From the NCBI GenBank assembly GCA_963768715.1, contig CAVYJC010000011.1, forward strand, positions 434,001-498,000: 64,000 bases of DNA, written 5' to 3'. This DNA comes from DATKEJ01 sp963768715 (GTDB lineage: Bacteria; Bacteroidota; Rhodothermia; Rhodothermales; DATKEJ01). The notes beneath the pieces were generated by a model. It made no database searches. It saw only the letters and a program-made list of their open reading frames with translations, and was not told the origin of the DNA. Below, in pieces: positions 62,968-64,000 of the stretch. Each line of letters starts with the position of its first letter. The first letter of the stretch is position 1. The position numbers and the translations under genes were made by a program.

Positions 62968-64000
62968 ATGAAGCTCCCGACTGTCCTATCTGTCCTCCTG
63001 GCCCTTCAACTCGTTAAGTGCGGCCCATCGTCCGATCAGGTCCGCGAGAACGTAAAACCTAAGGTCGTCGTTCTCGTGAGTCTCGATCAGTTCAGATGGG
63101 ATTATTTCGAACGTTTCACTCCTTTCTTCAAGGAAGACGGATTCTTACGTTTTCTGAATCAGGGTGCCGTACTGAGGAGTGTCCGATATCGTCATGCCGC
63201 AACCATGACCTGTCCCGGGCACGCAACCATTTCGACCGGGGCGAACGGCAATGTCAATGGCATCGTTGCCAATGACTGGTATGATGTTGTGAGACATCGG
63301 AGGATCTATTGCGCCGAAGATTCGACCGTGACCCTTCTCGGCCATCCGGGCGGCGGGCGATCGCCCCGGCTGCTCGAGGTTGACGCGATCGGAGATGTGC
63401 TCAAGCGTCGAAGTCCTGAATCAAAGGTCTTTTCAGTGGCTGGTAAAGATCGAGCAGCGATCATGATGGGTGGCCACCATGCCGACGCTGCGTACTGGCT
63501 TCAGGACTCCGTCATTACGAGCTCCACCTATTACATGAACCAGTTCCCTGACTGGGTCAATCAGTTCAATGCTCGTCGACTGCCCCAACAGATGTACGGC
63601 ACGGTCTGGGATCGCGTTCTTCCCGCCGGATACTACGACAAGACACAGGGACCTGACGACGCCTGGAATGAAGAAGACAAGCAGGGACTCGGAAAGACGT
63701 TTCCTCACGTCATTACCGGTGGATCGGATTCTCTCGACTGGAATTTCTACGAGGCCCTTCGAAAATCGCCTTTCGATGATGAAATCGTTCTAAAGTTCGC
63801 CGAAGAGATGGTGGAGCACGAAGGAATTGGTCAGGACGACATCACCGATCTCCTTGCAATCGGCTTCTCTTCGATCGATAGAATCGGCCATCCATACGGT
63901 CCCGATTCACACGAGATCATGGACGATGTGATCCGCACGGACAGGCTCCTCTCGAAGCTCTTCGCTTTTCTCGAGGATCAGATCGGCATGAAGAACGTGC
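62968..64000 (+). CDS. PafA-like alkaline phosphatase / type I phosphodiesterase (3' end beyond window)
   Basis: The frame is open from the ATG at 62968 to the window end (344 codons). The signal peptide (LPTVLSVLLALQLVKC) may be a lipoprotein signal, although Lys before Cys is unusual. Alkaline-phosphatase-superfamily residues are visible: the metal ligand Asp40 in VVLVSLDQFRWDYF, the nucleophile Thr81 in ATMTCPGHATISTG, and the later SSIDRIGHPYGPDSHE with Asp and His ligands. The TCPGHA nucleophile loop matches the Bacteroidota PafA group, which releases phosphate from organic esters outside the cell. It is divergent from the PfkB-like gene. Confidence 0.9.
   Translation, partial: MKLPTVLSVLLALQLVKCGPSSDQVRENVKPKVVVLVSLDQFRWDYFERFTPFFKEDGFLRFLNQGAVLRSVRYRHAATMTCPGHATISTGANGNVNGIVANDWYDVVRHRRIYCAEDSTVTLLGHPGGGRSPRLLEVDAIGDVLKRRSPESKVFSVAGKDRAAIMMGGHHADAAYWLQDSVITSSTYYMNQFPDWVNQFNARRLPQQMYGTVWDRVLPAGYYDKTQGPDDAWNEEDKQGLGKTFPHVITGGSDSLDWNFYEALRKSPFDDEIVLKFAEEMVEHEGIGQDDITDLLAIGFSSIDRIGHPYGPDSHEIMDDVIRTDRLLSKLFAFLEDQIGMKNV

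Overview
The window looks like chromosome from a member of the Bacteroidota/Rhodothermota side of the FCB group, most likely a Rhodothermia-type marine bacterium. Six proteins end in a type IX secretion (T9SS) sorting domain. There are also a PorV/PorQ family outer-membrane protein, a TonB-dependent receptor with a carboxypeptidase-like N-terminal domain, three GWxTD-domain proteins, a DUF4270 lipoprotein and a half-length GT5 'glycogen synthase', all families typical of this lineage. Base composition is moderately GC-rich and even. Many starts lack a clear Shine-Dalgarno sequence. I see no rRNA, tRNA, CRISPR array, phage, transposase or integrase. Taxonomy is inferred from gene content only.

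Layout. 1-9550: envelope genes, with two tandem GWxTD/TPR proteins (the first cut by the window edge), a cohesin/dockerin-like T9SS cargo, a cyclase-family lipoprotein, an RluA-type pseudouridine synthase and a third GWxTD protein. 9568-13033: forward housekeeping run (tsaC-like, asnS with an internal insertion, SIMPL protein, CMP/dCMP-type deaminase). 13030-17772: 2-hydroxyacid dehydrogenase, DinB-like protein, a frameshifted amidohydrolase, an esterase lipoprotein, arfB-like and GNAT genes. 17864-24954: secreted proteins, including an Asp-box propeller, a PLP decarboxylase, an M23 peptidase and a PGRP amidase; the propeller, the peptidase and the amidase carry T9SS tails. 25388-28566: a CapK-like adenylate-forming enzyme plus AsnB, followed by short repeats. 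28691-38755: PorV-like, a large T9SS protein and a TonB receptor in one reverse operon, then an FG-GAP T9SS protein. 38992-45739: a tightly coupled histidine-utilisation operon hutU-H-I-G running into a cupin/epimerase-like gene and a GT2 glycosyltransferase. 45742-52029: SUF iron-sulfur assembly locus (divergent A-type carrier; sufB, frameshifted sufC, sufD, sufS, sufE, a DUF59 gene and a Fis-type HTH gene). 52045-59503: TPM protein, zinc-ribbon/TPR membrane protein, HU protein, half GT5 enzyme, DUF4270 lipoprotein, outer-membrane protein and TPR protein. 59623-64000: carboxypeptidase-regulatory-like protein, hemW, a frameshifted PfkB kinase and a PafA-like alkaline phosphatase cut by the window end.

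The coherent pathways are histidine degradation to glutamate, SUF Fe-S cluster assembly, and T9SS-dependent export of adhesive and lytic proteins. The most notable signal is that three genes (amidohydrolase, sufC, pfkB-like) each carry an apparent one-base insertion. Either the assembly has indel errors or these genes are genuinely shifted. I found no clearly new defence or mobile system. The best leads are the linkage of a glycosyltransferase/cupin pair to hut, the T9SS-exported peptidoglycan hydrolase pair, the GWxTD paralogues and the palindromic intergenic repeat at 28622-28689.
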